Assembly: GCF_034931365.1 (NCBI RefSeq)
Contig: NZ_JAYGII010000005.1
Span: 62,001-126,000 of the forward strand
Direction: 5' to 3'
Length of the DNA stretch: 64,000 nucleotides
From: Natronospira elongata
Lineage (GTDB): Bacteria; Pseudomonadota; Gammaproteobacteria; Natronospirales; Natronospiraceae
The first letter of the stretch is position 1, and each line of letters begins with the position of its first letter. The notes below the pieces were generated by a model that saw nothing but the letters and a program-made list of their open reading frames with translations, was not told the origin of the DNA and did no database searches. Below are positions 52,785 through 61,387 of the stretch, one piece after another. The translations under genes and the position numbers were made by a program.

Positions 52785-54068
52785 ATGAGCGACAAGCCCA
52801 TGCGTCGAGTCGCGATCCTGGGGGCGAACCGTATCCCCTTCTGTCGCGTTGGAACCCATTACGCCAGTGCCAGCAATCAGGAGATGGCCACGGCGGCCGT
52901 CCAGGGCCTGGTTGAGCGTTGTAGTCTCAAGGGCGTTCGCCTGGGCGACGTCAGTCTGGGCGCGGTCCTGAAGCACTCCCGGGACTGGAACCTGGCGCGT
53001 GAAACGGTTCTGGGCACGGACCTGGATCCGGAAACGCCCGGTTTCGACGTCACGCGGGCCTGCGGGACCAGCCTGGAAGCAGCCAACCTGATTGGGCTTA
53101 AGATTGCGGCCGGTCAGATCGAAGCGGGGATTGCCGCCGGTACCGACACCGCCAGCGATGTGCCGGTGACGGTCAGAGACGATTATCGCCGGATTCTGAT
53201 GGAGATGCGCTTTGCCCGCAGCGGTGGACAGCGCCTGAAAGCGCTGCTCAAGCTGCGGCCCAGGCATCTGAAACCTGCCTTCCCGGGTGTGGGCGAGCCG
53301 CGCACCGGCAAGGGCATGGGTGAACATTGCGAGTTGATGGCCCAGGAATGGGGCCTGAGCCAGCGCGAGCAGGATGAGCTGGCGCTGGAAAGCCACCAGA
53401 AGGCGGCCAAGGCCTGGGAAGAAGGTTTCTTTGATGACCTGGTCACTCCCTTCCGCAATGCCGACCGGGACAATAACGTCCGCCCGGACAGCTCCTTGGA
53501 GAAGATGGCGACTCTGAAGCCGGCCTTCGATCGCAAGTCTGGCAAGGGAACGCTGACCGCGGCCAACTCGACACCCCTGACCGATGGGGCGGCGGCGGTT
53601 CTGTTGGCCTCCGAGGACTGGGCCAAGGAACAGGGGATGGAGCCAATGGCCTATCTCAAGGATGTGGAAGTGGCCGCACTGGATTTCGTCAAGGGTGAAG
53701 GGCTATTGATGGCGCCCGCCCTGGCCGTGCCCCGGCTGTTGGCGCGCAATGGTCTCAGCCTGCAGGATTTTGACTATTACGAGATCCACGAGGCATTCGC
53801 CGCCCAGACGCTTTGTACCCTCAAGGCCTGGGAATCGGCCGAGTTCTGCAAGGACAAGTTGGGTCTGGATCAGCCCCTGGGCGAGATCGACCGTAGCAAG
53901 CTCAACGTCAAGGGTGGCAGCGTCGCCCTGGGCCATCCTTTCGCAGCGACCGGGGCACGGGTGCTTGCCAGTGCCGCCAAGTTGCTGAAGGAAAAGGGCA
54001 GTGGCCGGGTGCTGCTGTCTGTGTGCACGGCGGGTGGTATGGGCGTGACGGCGATTGTGGAACGCTGA
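52785..54068 (+). CDS. fadI: Acetyl-CoA C-acyltransferase FadI
   Basis: Thiolase of fatty-acid beta-oxidation, the beta subunit type that normally works with FadJ or FadB. The acyl-accepting cysteine is C93 in TRACGTSLEAA. The other catalytic residues are H335 (YEIHEAFAAQTL), H384 (ALGHPFAATGAR) and C414 (CTAGGMGV). Length 427 matches FadI (436) rather than FadA (387). GGAGG lies 7 nt before the ATG. No hydratase/dehydrogenase subunit gene adjoins, so its partner is encoded elsewhere. A strong terminator follows. Confidence 0.92.
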   Translation: MSDKPMRRVAILGANRIPFCRVGTHYASASNQEMATAAVQGLVERCSLKGVRLGDVSLGAVLKHSRDWNLARETVLGTDLDPETPGFDVTRACGTSLEAANLIGLKIAAGQIEAGIAAGTDTASDVPVTVRDDYRRILMEMRFARSGGQRLKALLKLRPRHLKPAFPGVGEPRTGKGMGEHCELMAQEWGLSQREQDELALESHQKAAKAWEEGFFDDLVTPFRNADRDNNVRPDSSLEKMATLKPAFDRKSGKGTLTAANSTPLTDGAAAVLLASEDWAKEQGMEPMAYLKDVEVAALDFVKGEGLLMAPALAVPRLLARNGLSLQDFDYYEIHEAFAAQTLCTLKAWESAEFCKDKLGLDQPLGEIDRSKLNVKGGSVALGHPFAATGARVLASAAKLLKEKGSGRVLLSVCTAGGMGVTAIVER

Positions 54069-54095
54069 TTCCGAGCGCCATCGTTGCAGTTGATA

Positions 54096-54121
54096 AGCCG
54101 GGCCAAGCGCCCGGCTTTTTT
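54096..54121 (+). terminator. Rho-independent terminator after fadI
   Basis: Stem AGCCGGG (54096-54102) with CCCGGCT (54110-54116) and a six-T run. The following 220 bp up to the symporter gene show no gene or recognised site. Confidence 0.9.
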
Positions 54122-54346
54122 GTGCAATCGATTTTGCCGCGCGTCATGCTCACGATGATATTCATGGTGTTCGTAGCCCAAAACAAGTGCGGTTTGGGCC
54201 TGTTGTGTCTCCGCAACTTGCGAGGGCGGCCAGTTGTCGCCATCATGTTGCGCTGTCATGAATCGGCCCGTGCCTGTCCCGGGCCCTGTTGAAGTCAATC
54301 ACGCGGGTGCCTGCGGGGCCCGCTCATCCGACCTGCGGGGGTCATA

Positions 54347-56089
54347 ATGGAAACCTTCAATGCAGTCATGGCCAGCATCGGTGACGTGATGTGGCACGAC
54401 TATGTGCTCTTCACGCTGCTGGCCACTGGTATTCTCTACACCGTCTGGAGTGGTTTTTCCCAGTATCGGGCACTGACACACGGCCCGGCCGTGCTCTCCG
54501 GTCGCTACGATGACCGCGACGAGAAAGGCGCACTCAGCCATTTCCAGGCACTCTCAGCCGTGCTTTCCGCCACAGTGGGTCTCGGCAATATTGCCGGTGT
54601 GGCACTGGCGGTCACGCTGGGCGGTCCTGGCGCGATCTTCTGGATGTGGGTCATCGGCATCGTCGGCATGGGCATCAAGCTCACCGAGGTGGTCCTGTCC
54701 ATGCTCTACCGCAATATGGATGATCCGGACAATCCCCACGGCGGTCCCATGTGGGTGGTTTCCCGCGCAGTGGCCGACTGGAAGCCCAACTGGGCCTGGC
54801 TCGGTAAAACCATCGGCGCGCTGTTCTGTATCACCCTGCTGATTTCCACCACCACCGGCGGCAATATGTTCCAGGCCTTCAATGTGGCGGAAATCACCAA
54901 TGCCCAGTTTGGTGTTCCCACCTGGATTACCGGCCTCATCCTGGCCACCCTGGTGGGCCTGGTGATCATCGGGGGCGTGAAACGGATCGGCGCGGTGGCC
55001 GCCAACCTGGTACCCATCATGGTGGTGGTTTACCTGATTTCCGGCTTCATCGTCCTGGGCATGAATTTCGTCGACATCCCCGGCTTGCTGCGGATGATCG
55101 TGGTTCACGCCTTCTCGCCCCACGAGGCCGTCAATGCCTTTATCGGGGGCAGTGTCGGCATGGCGGTGCTGATCGGCATGCAGCGGGCCTTCTTCTCTTC
55201 GGAGGCGGGTCAGGGCTCGGCGCCGATCGCCTACGCCGCTGCCCGAACCAAGGAACCGGTCCGCGAAGGCCTGGTGGGTGCCATGGGCCCATTCATCGAT
55301 ACCATCGTGGTCTGCACCATCACTGCCCTGGTCATCCTGTCCACGGGGATCTGGAATCGGGATGCTCAAATGCAGTTCGATCCCGAACCGGAGTTCGTGA
55401 TGGTGGCCGCCGAGGGCGAGGCACCGCGCTGGAGCCTTGAGCCGATCAGGGTCCCCGAGATCCAGGGTGATGTGGAATTGCGGGGCGGCGAGGATGTGTT
55501 TGTGGTGGTCGAGGCCGATCACAGCGAGCGTCGCGGCAATAACCGCCACCGCCTGATGGGTGAGGTTGAAGAGCGTGACGGTGAGTTCTGGGTGAGCAGC
55601 TGGCGGAGCCTGGAGACCGACAGCCCACCCCAGCACACCGATGGCGGCCTGTATGTGAATTATCCCGGCGCCACGCTCACGGCCATGGCTTTTGACAGTG
55701 CAATTCCAGGGTACGGGTTCTGGATGGTGCTGTTGGCGGTCTGGCTGTTTGCCCTGTCGACCATGATTACCTGGAGCTATTACGGGGAGCAGGGCGTGGT
55801 CTTCCTGTTTGGCGAGCGTGCGGTAATGGCCTATCGCCTGATCTTCTGCGCCCTGATCGTGGTCGCCACCCTGGGCCTCATTCGCACCGATGAGGAACTC
55901 AATAACTTCACGGCCTTTGGTACCGGGGCGATGCTGTGGGTGAACGTGCCCATCATCCTCATCCTCGGCTGGAAGGCAATGAAGGCCTACAAGGAGTACA
56001 TCGCTCGCCTGAAATCGGGCGAGATCAAGTATTCCGACAATCCGCCCAAGTTCCGGGAGATCATTCTCGGCAAGCGGGTTGACGACTGA
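54347..56089 (+). CDS. Alanine/sodium symporter family protein (AGCS) with a large extra loop
   Basis: Sodium-coupled amino-acid transporter of 580 residues; AGCS proteins usually have 440-500. Typical segments are SATVGLGNIAGVALAVTLGGPGAIFWMW (74-101), GMQRAFFSSEAGQGSAPIAYAAA (277-299) and WSYYGEQGVVFLFG (476-489). Between TM helices at about 320-337 and 445-472 lies an added polar segment of about 100 residues (338-440), rich in E/D and predicted beta-strands (DVFVVVEADHSERRGNNRHRLMGEVEERDGEFWV). The loop is probably extracytoplasmic and may bind or gate substrate. GGGGGTCATA precedes the ATG. Monocistronic. Confidence 0.9.
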   Translation: METFNAVMASIGDVMWHDYVLFTLLATGILYTVWSGFSQYRALTHGPAVLSGRYDDRDEKGALSHFQALSAVLSATVGLGNIAGVALAVTLGGPGAIFWMWVIGIVGMGIKLTEVVLSMLYRNMDDPDNPHGGPMWVVSRAVADWKPNWAWLGKTIGALFCITLLISTTTGGNMFQAFNVAEITNAQFGVPTWITGLILATLVGLVIIGGVKRIGAVAANLVPIMVVVYLISGFIVLGMNFVDIPGLLRMIVVHAFSPHEAVNAFIGGSVGMAVLIGMQRAFFSSEAGQGSAPIAYAAARTKEPVREGLVGAMGPFIDTIVVCTITALVILSTGIWNRDAQMQFDPEPEFVMVAAEGEAPRWSLEPIRVPEIQGDVELRGGEDVFVVVEADHSERRGNNRHRLMGEVEERDGEFWVSSWRSLETDSPPQHTDGGLYVNYPGATLTAMAFDSAIPGYGFWMVLLAVWLFALSTMITWSYYGEQGVVFLFGERAVMAYRLIFCALIVVATLGLIRTDEELNNFTAFGTGAMLWVNVPIILILGWKAMKAYKEYIARLKSGEIKYSDNPPKFREIILGKRVDD

Positions 56090-56116
56090 TCCAGCGTTTT
56101 GAGGTAATCAGAGGGA

Positions 56117-56147
56117 AAGGCCGCTCCGCCGGGGCGGCCTTTTTTTT
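56117..56147 (+). terminator. Rho-independent terminator after the symporter gene
   Basis: Stem AAGGCCGC with GCGGCCTT, 9-nt loop, then a run of eight T. The 165 bp that follow before the opposing gyrB terminator show no gene. Confidence 0.9.
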
Positions 56148-56314
56148 GCGCTGATGGGCCGGGCCGACGATCAGTGACGCGGGTGGAAAGGGGGGTCATT
56201 TTGACGCCGGCAGCACGCTGTCTTCGGTGGGCTTTCGGGGAAGGCTTGGGCCAAGCCAGGAAGACGCCCAACTTCGTATATTATTTTGTTTCACAGCGAC
56301 TGCTCCAGGCATAT

Positions 56315-56342
56315 AAAAAAAGCCGCCCCGGGGGGCGGCTTT
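56315..56342 (-). terminator. Rho-independent terminator of gyrB
   Basis: Stem AGCCGCC with GGCGGCT, followed on the minus strand by a run of seven T, 22 nt after the gyrB stop. Confidence 0.9.
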
Positions 56343-56363
56343 GTCGCGACACAGGCGCCGGCG

Positions 56364-58781
56364 TCAGATATCCAGATTGGCCACATCCAGGGCGTGTTTC
56401 TCGATGAAATCGCGGCGCGGCTCGACATGGTCACCCATGAGCGTGGTGAAGATCTCATCGGCGGCCACCGCATCCTCGATCTGAACCTGGAGCATGCGAC
56501 GATTGTTTTCGTCCATGGTGGTCTCCCAGAGCTGATCCGGGTTCATTTCCCCGAGACCCTTGTAGCGCTGGATCTGCTGACCGCGCTTGGACTCCTCCAG
56601 CAACCACTCGATGGCCTCGGAAAAGTCGCTGATCTCCCTGCGGCGTTCACCCCGGGCGACAAAGGCACCGGGCTCCAGCAGCCCCTGCATGCGTTCGCCC
56701 AGGTTGGCGATTGCCTGATAGTCGGCGGACTCGAAGAACTCAGGCTGGATGGTCTTCTCAGAAGTGATGCCGTGGTGAGTCCGCAGAACCCGAATAGCGC
56801 TGACCTCACCGCTATCGGCTTCATGGGCCAGTTCAATGCGGTAGCGGCTGCCCTCCTCACCCTGCTGAATAGCGGCCTCCAGCTGGCCCCGCCAGGTTTC
56901 CATCCAGGCAGCATCGCGGAATCTGTCGGGCGTGATGCTCGGCAGATAGACCAGTCGGCGGAGGACATTTTCATCGTAACGCCGGGCCCGTCGGTGGATC
57001 AGGGTGTGGACATCCATGTAGGCGCTGGCCAGTTCAGCGAGGGCTTCCTCACTGATCGCCGGCGCATCAGCGCTGACATGGAGCTCGGCCTTTTCCAGAG
57101 CCGTCCGCAGCAGATAGGCATCCAGCTCGGCGTCGTCCTTGAGATAGACCTCCTGCTTGCCACGCTTGATCTTGTAGAGCGGGGGTTGGGCGATGTAGAC
57201 GTGACCGCGTTCAATCAATTCCGGCATCTGGCGGTAGAAGAAGGTCAGCAGCAGGGTACGAATATGGCTGCCGTCCACATCGGCATCGGTCATGATGATG
57301 ATGCGGTGGTAGCGCAGCTTGTCCGGGTCAAACTCTTCCTTGCCGATGCCACAGCCCAAAGCGGTAATCAGTGTGCCGACCTCGACCGAGGACAGCATCT
57401 TGTCAAAACGGGCCTTTTCCACATTCAGGATCTTGCCCTTGAGAGGCAGAATGGCCTGGGTGCGGCGGTCGCGGCCCTGCTTGGCGGAACCGCCGGCCGA
57501 ATCACCCTCAACAATGAAGATCTCCGAGCGGGAGGGGTCTCGCTCCTGACAATCCGCCAGCTTGCCCGGCAGGCCGGCCACATCCAGGGCCCCCTTGCGC
57601 CGGGTCATTTCTCGCGCCTTGCGCGCGGCCTCACGGGCCCGCGCCGCGTCAATGACCTTGCCGCATATGGCCTTGGCCTGTTGCGGGTACTCGAGCAGGA
57701 AATCATGAAGATGCTCGGCCATCAGGCTCTCGACCACCCCTTTGACATCGGAGGACACCAATTTGTCCTTGGTCTGGGAGGAGAACTTGGGATCAGGCAG
57801 TTTGACCGACAGCACGGCAGTCAGGCCTTCTCGGGCATCATCACCGGTGGTGCCCACCTTTTCCCGCTTGGCCAGGCCTTCCGAATCGATATAGCCGTTC
57901 AGTGTCCGGGTCAGGGCAGCGCGAAAACCGGCCAGATGGGTGCCACCATCCCGCTGAGGAATGGTATTGGTGAAGCAGAACACATTTTCCTGGAAGGAAT
58001 CATTCCACTGCATGGCCAGCTCCACCGTGATGTCGTCACGCTCGGCGGTAAAATAGAAAACCTGGTCATGAAGGGGAGTCTTGTTCCGATTCAGGTGCTC
58101 GACAAAGGCCCTGATCCCGCCCTGGTACTCGAAGACATCTTCTTTTTCGCTGCGCTCGTCGCGCAAGACGATGCGCACCCCGCTGTTGAGGAAACTGAGT
58201 TCCCTTAGCCGTTTGGCGAGCAGGTCGTGGTGGAATTCGATATCGGTGAAGATCTCGGCGCTGGGTTTGAAGCGGATTTCGGTACCCGTGCGCTCGGTGG
58301 GACCGGCATCCGTCAGTTCAGCCAGGGGCTCCCCTTCCCGGTAGCTTTGCTCCCAGACCCGGCCGTCGCGATAAATGCGCAGGGAGAGGCTTTCCGATAG
58401 TGCGTTCACCACCGAAACGCCGACCCCATGCAACCCGCCGGAAACCTTGTAGGAGTTGTCGTCAAATTTACCGCCGGCATGCAGGACGGTCATGATTACC
58501 TCAGCGGCCGGCCGGCCTTCCGCTTCGTGCCAGTCCACGGGAATGCCGCGACCATCATCGCGGACGGTCACCGATTCATCGGCGTGGATCTCGACCACGA
58601 TCTCGCTGCAGTGACCGGCAAGTGCCTCGTCGATGGAGTTGTCCACCACCTCGAACACCATGTGGTGCAGGCCGGTGCCATCGTCGGTGTCGCCGATGTA
58701 CATCCCCGGCCGTTTGCGAACGGCTTCGAGGCCCTTGAGGACCTTGATATTACTGGAATCGTAAGTCTGAGCGTCTGCCAT
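56364..58781 (-). CDS. gyrB: DNA gyrase subunit B
   Basis: ATPase subunit of gyrase, which introduces negative supercoils. It has the GHKL ATPase domain (VRKRPGMYIGDTDDGTGLHHMVFEVVDNSIDEA; DDGRGIPVDWH; GGLHGVGVSVVNALS), transducer domain, TOPRIM domain (VEGDSAGGSAKQGRDRRTQAILPLKGKILNVEKA; MTDADVDGSHIRTLLLTFFYR), the proteobacterial insertion and a C-terminal YKGLGEMNPDQLWETTM. Starting at ATG 58781 (AGGT upstream) gives 805 residues, one more than E. coli GyrB; an ATG 18 nt earlier has no counterpart. Fourth gene of the origin block after dnaA-dnaN-recF. Confidence 0.98.
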   Translation of the reverse strand: MADAQTYDSSNIKVLKGLEAVRKRPGMYIGDTDDGTGLHHMVFEVVDNSIDEALAGHCSEIVVEIHADESVTVRDDGRGIPVDWHEAEGRPAAEVIMTVLHAGGKFDDNSYKVSGGLHGVGVSVVNALSESLSLRIYRDGRVWEQSYREGEPLAELTDAGPTERTGTEIRFKPSAEIFTDIEFHHDLLAKRLRELSFLNSGVRIVLRDERSEKEDVFEYQGGIRAFVEHLNRNKTPLHDQVFYFTAERDDITVELAMQWNDSFQENVFCFTNTIPQRDGGTHLAGFRAALTRTLNGYIDSEGLAKREKVGTTGDDAREGLTAVLSVKLPDPKFSSQTKDKLVSSDVKGVVESLMAEHLHDFLLEYPQQAKAICGKVIDAARAREAARKAREMTRRKGALDVAGLPGKLADCQERDPSRSEIFIVEGDSAGGSAKQGRDRRTQAILPLKGKILNVEKARFDKMLSSVEVGTLITALGCGIGKEEFDPDKLRYHRIIIMTDADVDGSHIRTLLLTFFYRQMPELIERGHVYIAQPPLYKIKRGKQEVYLKDDAELDAYLLRTALEKAELHVSADAPAISEEALAELASAYMDVHTLIHRRARRYDENVLRRLVYLPSITPDRFRDAAWMETWRGQLEAAIQQGEEGSRYRIELAHEADSGEVSAIRVLRTHHGITSEKTIQPEFFESADYQAIANLGERMQGLLEPGAFVARGERRREISDFSEAIEWLLEESKRGQQIQRYKGLGEMNPDQLWETTMDENNRRMLQVQIEDAVAADEIFTTLMGDHVEPRRDFIEKHALDVANLDI

Positions 58782-58819
58782 GAAAGTGACCTGGTGCATC
58801 AGCGGAATTCAAGGGTCCC

Positions 58820-58850
58820 AGTATACCAGTGTGGGGCCTTCGCGGCAGCT
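58820..58850 (-). promoter_or_regulatory. Candidate gyrB promoter
   Basis: On the minus strand a TATACT -10 hexamer (plus-strand 58820-58825) lies about 40 nt upstream of the gyrB ATG; the matching -35 (TGCCGC) is poor. It would let gyrB be transcribed separately from recF. Confidence 0.35.
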
Positions 58851-58927
58851 TCTGATGGGGGTTTCCAGGTGGACAAGGCAAGTAGCCGGCGGGGGCTTCT
58901 GTGATGGGGTGAAAAAAACAAAGGAAT

Positions 58928-58943
58928 GGTTCCACGTGGAACC
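58928..58943. promoter_or_regulatory. parS site 1 (ParB-binding palindrome)
   Basis: GGTTCCACGTGGAACC, a perfect palindrome matching the GTTCCACGTGGAAC core of Pseudomonas parS. It is extended by A/T to a 20-bp perfect palindrome at 58926-58945. It lies between recF and gyrB, just after the recF stop. On the minus strand it is followed by TCCTTTG and seven T, so it could also fold as a recF terminator. Confidence 0.85.
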
Positions 58944-58956
58944 ATCGATATAGCCA

Positions 58957-60024
58957 CTACTGTCTGAGCCGGCCCTGTTCCACGTGGAACAACTGACTCT
59001 CGGCGGGAGCAAATGCCTGAAGACGGGAGCCCTCGATGCCGGTCACAAAGATCTGCCCGGTCAGCGAACCCAGGAGTTCGCCCAGGCGGCTCGCGTGGTC
59101 ACGATCAAGCTCCGACGGCAGGTCATCCAAAAGAACAACCACCCCCCGATCCCTCACCGTCTCGAACAGCGCGGCTCCCGACAACAGCAACGCCGCCGCC
59201 AACATCTTCTGCTGCCCCCGAGAGACCCGCTCCCGCGCCGGTCGCCCCTCAACCGACACCACCAGCTCAGCCCGATGCGGCCCCGACAGCGTATGCCCCA
59301 TCCGGCGATCCGCCTCTCGATTCCGCATCAGGGCCTCTGCCAGCGACAAGCCCTTGCGCCAACCCGGCTGATAATCCAGGCCGACCTCGGCAACATTCAG
59401 ACCCGCACTCGCCATCACGGAGAACTGACCCGCGAGATTTCCGACCTGCTCCCGCCGATAGCGATCCAATGCCTCGCCGCTCTCCGCGACGGCCTGATCC
59501 CAGCTCGAAAGACTTCGGTCATCGACGCCCGTGCGCAATGCCCCATTGCGTTGCGCCACCGCCTGACGATACCGCCGCCAGATCGGAAGGAACGCCGGTT
59601 CCACGTGGAACAATCCCCAATCGAGAAACCGTCGACGATTCTCCGGTCCCCCTTCGATCATCACCTGGGCCCCGGTATCGACCGCCAGCACCGGAAACAA
59701 GCTGGCAATCTCCGCCATCCGACGAAGATCCTCTCCATCCAGGCGCCACCGCCCTTGCCCACGCCCTCTTCTCACCCCGAGACGATGGGCACGCTGCCCC
59801 TGGATGTCACCCACAAGATCAAAACAATCCGCGCCGCTTCGGACCATACGGTCCACCTGGGCCGTTCGGAAAGAGCGGCCGCGGCCCAGAAAAAAAATCG
59901 CCTCGAGCAAGCTCGTCTTGCCCGAGGCGTTCTCACCACTAATCAGATTCCAGCTATGTCCCGGGGACCAGTCCAAGGCCTCGAAACAGCGAAAATCCCT
60001 AAGCCGCAGCCGCTTCAGTGACAT
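58957..60024 (-). CDS. recF: DNA replication and repair protein RecF
   Basis: SMC/ABC-like ATPase that helps load RecA at gapped DNA with RecO and RecR. Walker A is GENASGKTS (about residues 30-38), preceded by LKRLRLRDFRCFEALDWSPG. The ABC signature lies in RVSRGQQKMLAAALLLS and Walker B in VVLLDDLPSELD. Length 355 (E. coli 357). The ribosome site is weak; it starts 21 nt after dnaN. Two parS sites lie within the coding sequence, encoding LFHVE in both places (about residues 137-142 and near the C-terminus). Confidence 0.97.
   Translation of the reverse strand: MSLKRLRLRDFRCFEALDWSPGHSWNLISGENASGKTSLLEAIFFLGRGRSFRTAQVDRMVRSGADCFDLVGDIQGQRAHRLGVRRGRGQGRWRLDGEDLRRMAEIASLFPVLAVDTGAQVMIEGGPENRRRFLDWGLFHVEPAFLPIWRRYRQAVAQRNGALRTGVDDRSLSSWDQAVAESGEALDRYRREQVGNLAGQFSVMASAGLNVAEVGLDYQPGWRKGLSLAEALMRNREADRRMGHTLSGPHRAELVVSVEGRPARERVSRGQQKMLAAALLLSGAALFETVRDRGVVVLLDDLPSELDRDHASRLGELLGSLTGQIFVTGIEGSRLQAFAPAESQLFHVEQGRLRQ
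58976..58991. promoter_or_regulatory. parS site 2 (inside the 3' end of recF)
   Basis: TGTTCCACGTGGAACA, a perfect 16-bp palindrome equal to the parS consensus of Pseudomonas-type ParB. It starts 48 bp from site 1 and lies within recF codons near the C-terminus. Confidence 0.88.
59597..59612. promoter_or_regulatory. parS site 3 (inside recF)
   Basis: GGTTCCACGTGGAACA, with a perfect GTTCCACGTGGAAC 14-bp core, within the middle of recF, about 0.6 kb from the other two sites and about 1.7 kb from the dnaA-dnaN spacer. Confidence 0.85.
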
Positions 60025-60045
60025 CGGGTCACGACACTCCGACCG

Positions 60046-61146
60046 TCACAGTCGCATCGGCATGACCACATACTTGCAATCCTCACGGCCCGGATCCCGA
60101 ATCAAGCAGCTGTTGTTGGAATCAATCAAGTCCATCCGGACCGTCTCGCAGTCCAGGGCCGATAGGGCATCCAACAGGTAATTGACGTTGAAGCCGATCT
60201 CCATGCCTTCCCCGTCAAAACCCACTTCGACTTCTTCTTCCGCTTCTTCCTGTTCCGGATTGTGAGCCTGAATCTTCAGCGCGTTGGGGACCAATTCCAG
60301 TCTCACCCCGCGATACTTTTCATTCGACAGGATCGACGCCCGCTGAAGCGATTCCCGCAGCCGAAGTCGGTCTGCCTCAACCACTTTCTCCCCGGTCCGC
60401 GGAATAACCCGCTCGTAGTCGGGAAAGCGACCATCGATAAGCTTGGACGTAAACTGCAGCCCTTCCACCCGGACTTGCAGATGGTTGGCGCCCAGTGCCA
60501 CTTCCACGGGCGTGTCCTCATCGGACAGCAGTTTCTGCAATTCCAGTACCCCTTTCCGCGGCACGATCACCTGATGGGTGCCGACATCCGACAGGGTGAC
60601 TTCGCGTTCGCACAGGGCGAGGCGGTGGCCATCGGTCGCCACTGCCCGCAGCCGATTGTCACTGACTTCAAGCAGGAGCCCATTGAGGTAATACCGCACA
60701 TCCTGCTGTGCCATGGAGAACTGGGTGTTCTCCACCAACTCCCGCAACATGGCCTGAGGGATTTCGAAGCGGCGCTGGACCTGGATATCTTCCACCACCG
60801 GGAACTCCGCCGCCGGCAACGTCGACAGGGTAAAGCGGCTTTTCCCGGAGCGCAGTGTCATCCGCTCACCCTTGAGCTCCGCCACAATCTCTGCCCCTTC
60901 CGGAAGCGCCTTGCAGATATCGAGCAGCTTGCGACCCGGCACGGTAACCTCGCCGCCGCTCTCCACACGCCCCTCACCGGACGCGACCATCTCCACTTCA
61001 AGGTCAGTACCGGTGAAGGTCAAGCGGTCTCCTTCCGCGGCGATCTGAATATTGGCCAACACCGGCATCGTCTGCCGTCTTTCCACGACCCCGCTGACGG
61101 CCTGGACTGGCTTGAGCAATTGATCGCGATTCAGTTCGAATTTCAT
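60046..61146 (-). CDS. dnaN: DNA polymerase III beta sliding clamp
   Basis: Ring-shaped processivity clamp. Three repeated domains of about 120 residues are evident (MKFELNRDQLLKPVQAVSGVVERRQTMPVLANI; FTLSTLPAAEFPVVEDI; FTSKLIDGRFPDYERVIPR). The protein ends in the conserved CKYVVMPMRL, part of the partner-binding groove. Length 366 equals E. coli DnaN. GGTGGAGCC directly precedes the ATG. It lies between the candidate origin and recF. Confidence 0.98.
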   Translation of the reverse strand: MKFELNRDQLLKPVQAVSGVVERRQTMPVLANIQIAAEGDRLTFTGTDLEVEMVASGEGRVESGGEVTVPGRKLLDICKALPEGAEIVAELKGERMTLRSGKSRFTLSTLPAAEFPVVEDIQVQRRFEIPQAMLRELVENTQFSMAQQDVRYYLNGLLLEVSDNRLRAVATDGHRLALCEREVTLSDVGTHQVIVPRKGVLELQKLLSDEDTPVEVALGANHLQVRVEGLQFTSKLIDGRFPDYERVIPRTGEKVVEADRLRLRESLQRASILSNEKYRGVRLELVPNALKIQAHNPEQEEAEEEVEVGFDGEGMEIGFNVNYLLDALSALDCETVRMDLIDSNNSCLIRDPGREDCKYVVMPMRL

Positions 61147-61387
61147 GGCTCCACCCTGTTTTGTCCACCGTGATGATAATTAATTATTTAAGTGAATAAA
61201 TAAACCTGTTGTTGTTACTAGCGAACCACAACTCTGTGGACTGAATTATTTTTCCTTTTTATTTCAATCTCTTGCCGTCCATATCCACGCAATTCCACCG
61301 TTGTATAGAGTCGGCACAGAGCGGGGACAGGCTGTGGATAAAATGGGATGAATCTCGGAACCCCGTTTTATCCACAGCCTACCCACA
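61147..61387. other. Candidate replication origin (dnaA-dnaN spacer)
   Basis: This 241-bp spacer holds an AT-rich unwinding-type tract at 61171-61207 (runs of A/T such as TAATTAATTATTTAAG), a second AT-rich tract at 61244-61270, and two consensus DnaA boxes: TGTGGATAA at 61333-61341 and TTATCCACA at 61368-61376, facing each other. ATATCCACG at 61281-61289 is a weaker box. The strong AT bias contrasts with the GC-rich surroundings. With dnaA upstream and parS nearby, this fits oriC. Confidence 0.78.
61329..61380. repeat. 15-bp perfect inverted repeat carrying two DnaA boxes
   Basis: AGGCTGTGGATAAAA (61329-61343) and TTTTATCCACAGCCT (61366-61380) are exact inverted copies with a 22-nt centre, each containing a consensus DnaA box. 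It lies 8 nt after the dnaA stop, so in RNA it would form a hairpin at the end of the dnaA message; in DNA it is a symmetric DnaA-binding module. Confidence 0.85.

Noticed and set aside
52785..54068. Degenerate thiolase active site (ACGTSLEA)
   Set aside because: Residues around the cysteine vary among FadI-type thiolases, and all four catalytic residues are present.
56286..58208. Long open frame on the plus strand opposite gyrB
   Set aside because: It lies wholly antisense to highly conserved gyrB, matches no known family and arises from GC-rich codon bias.
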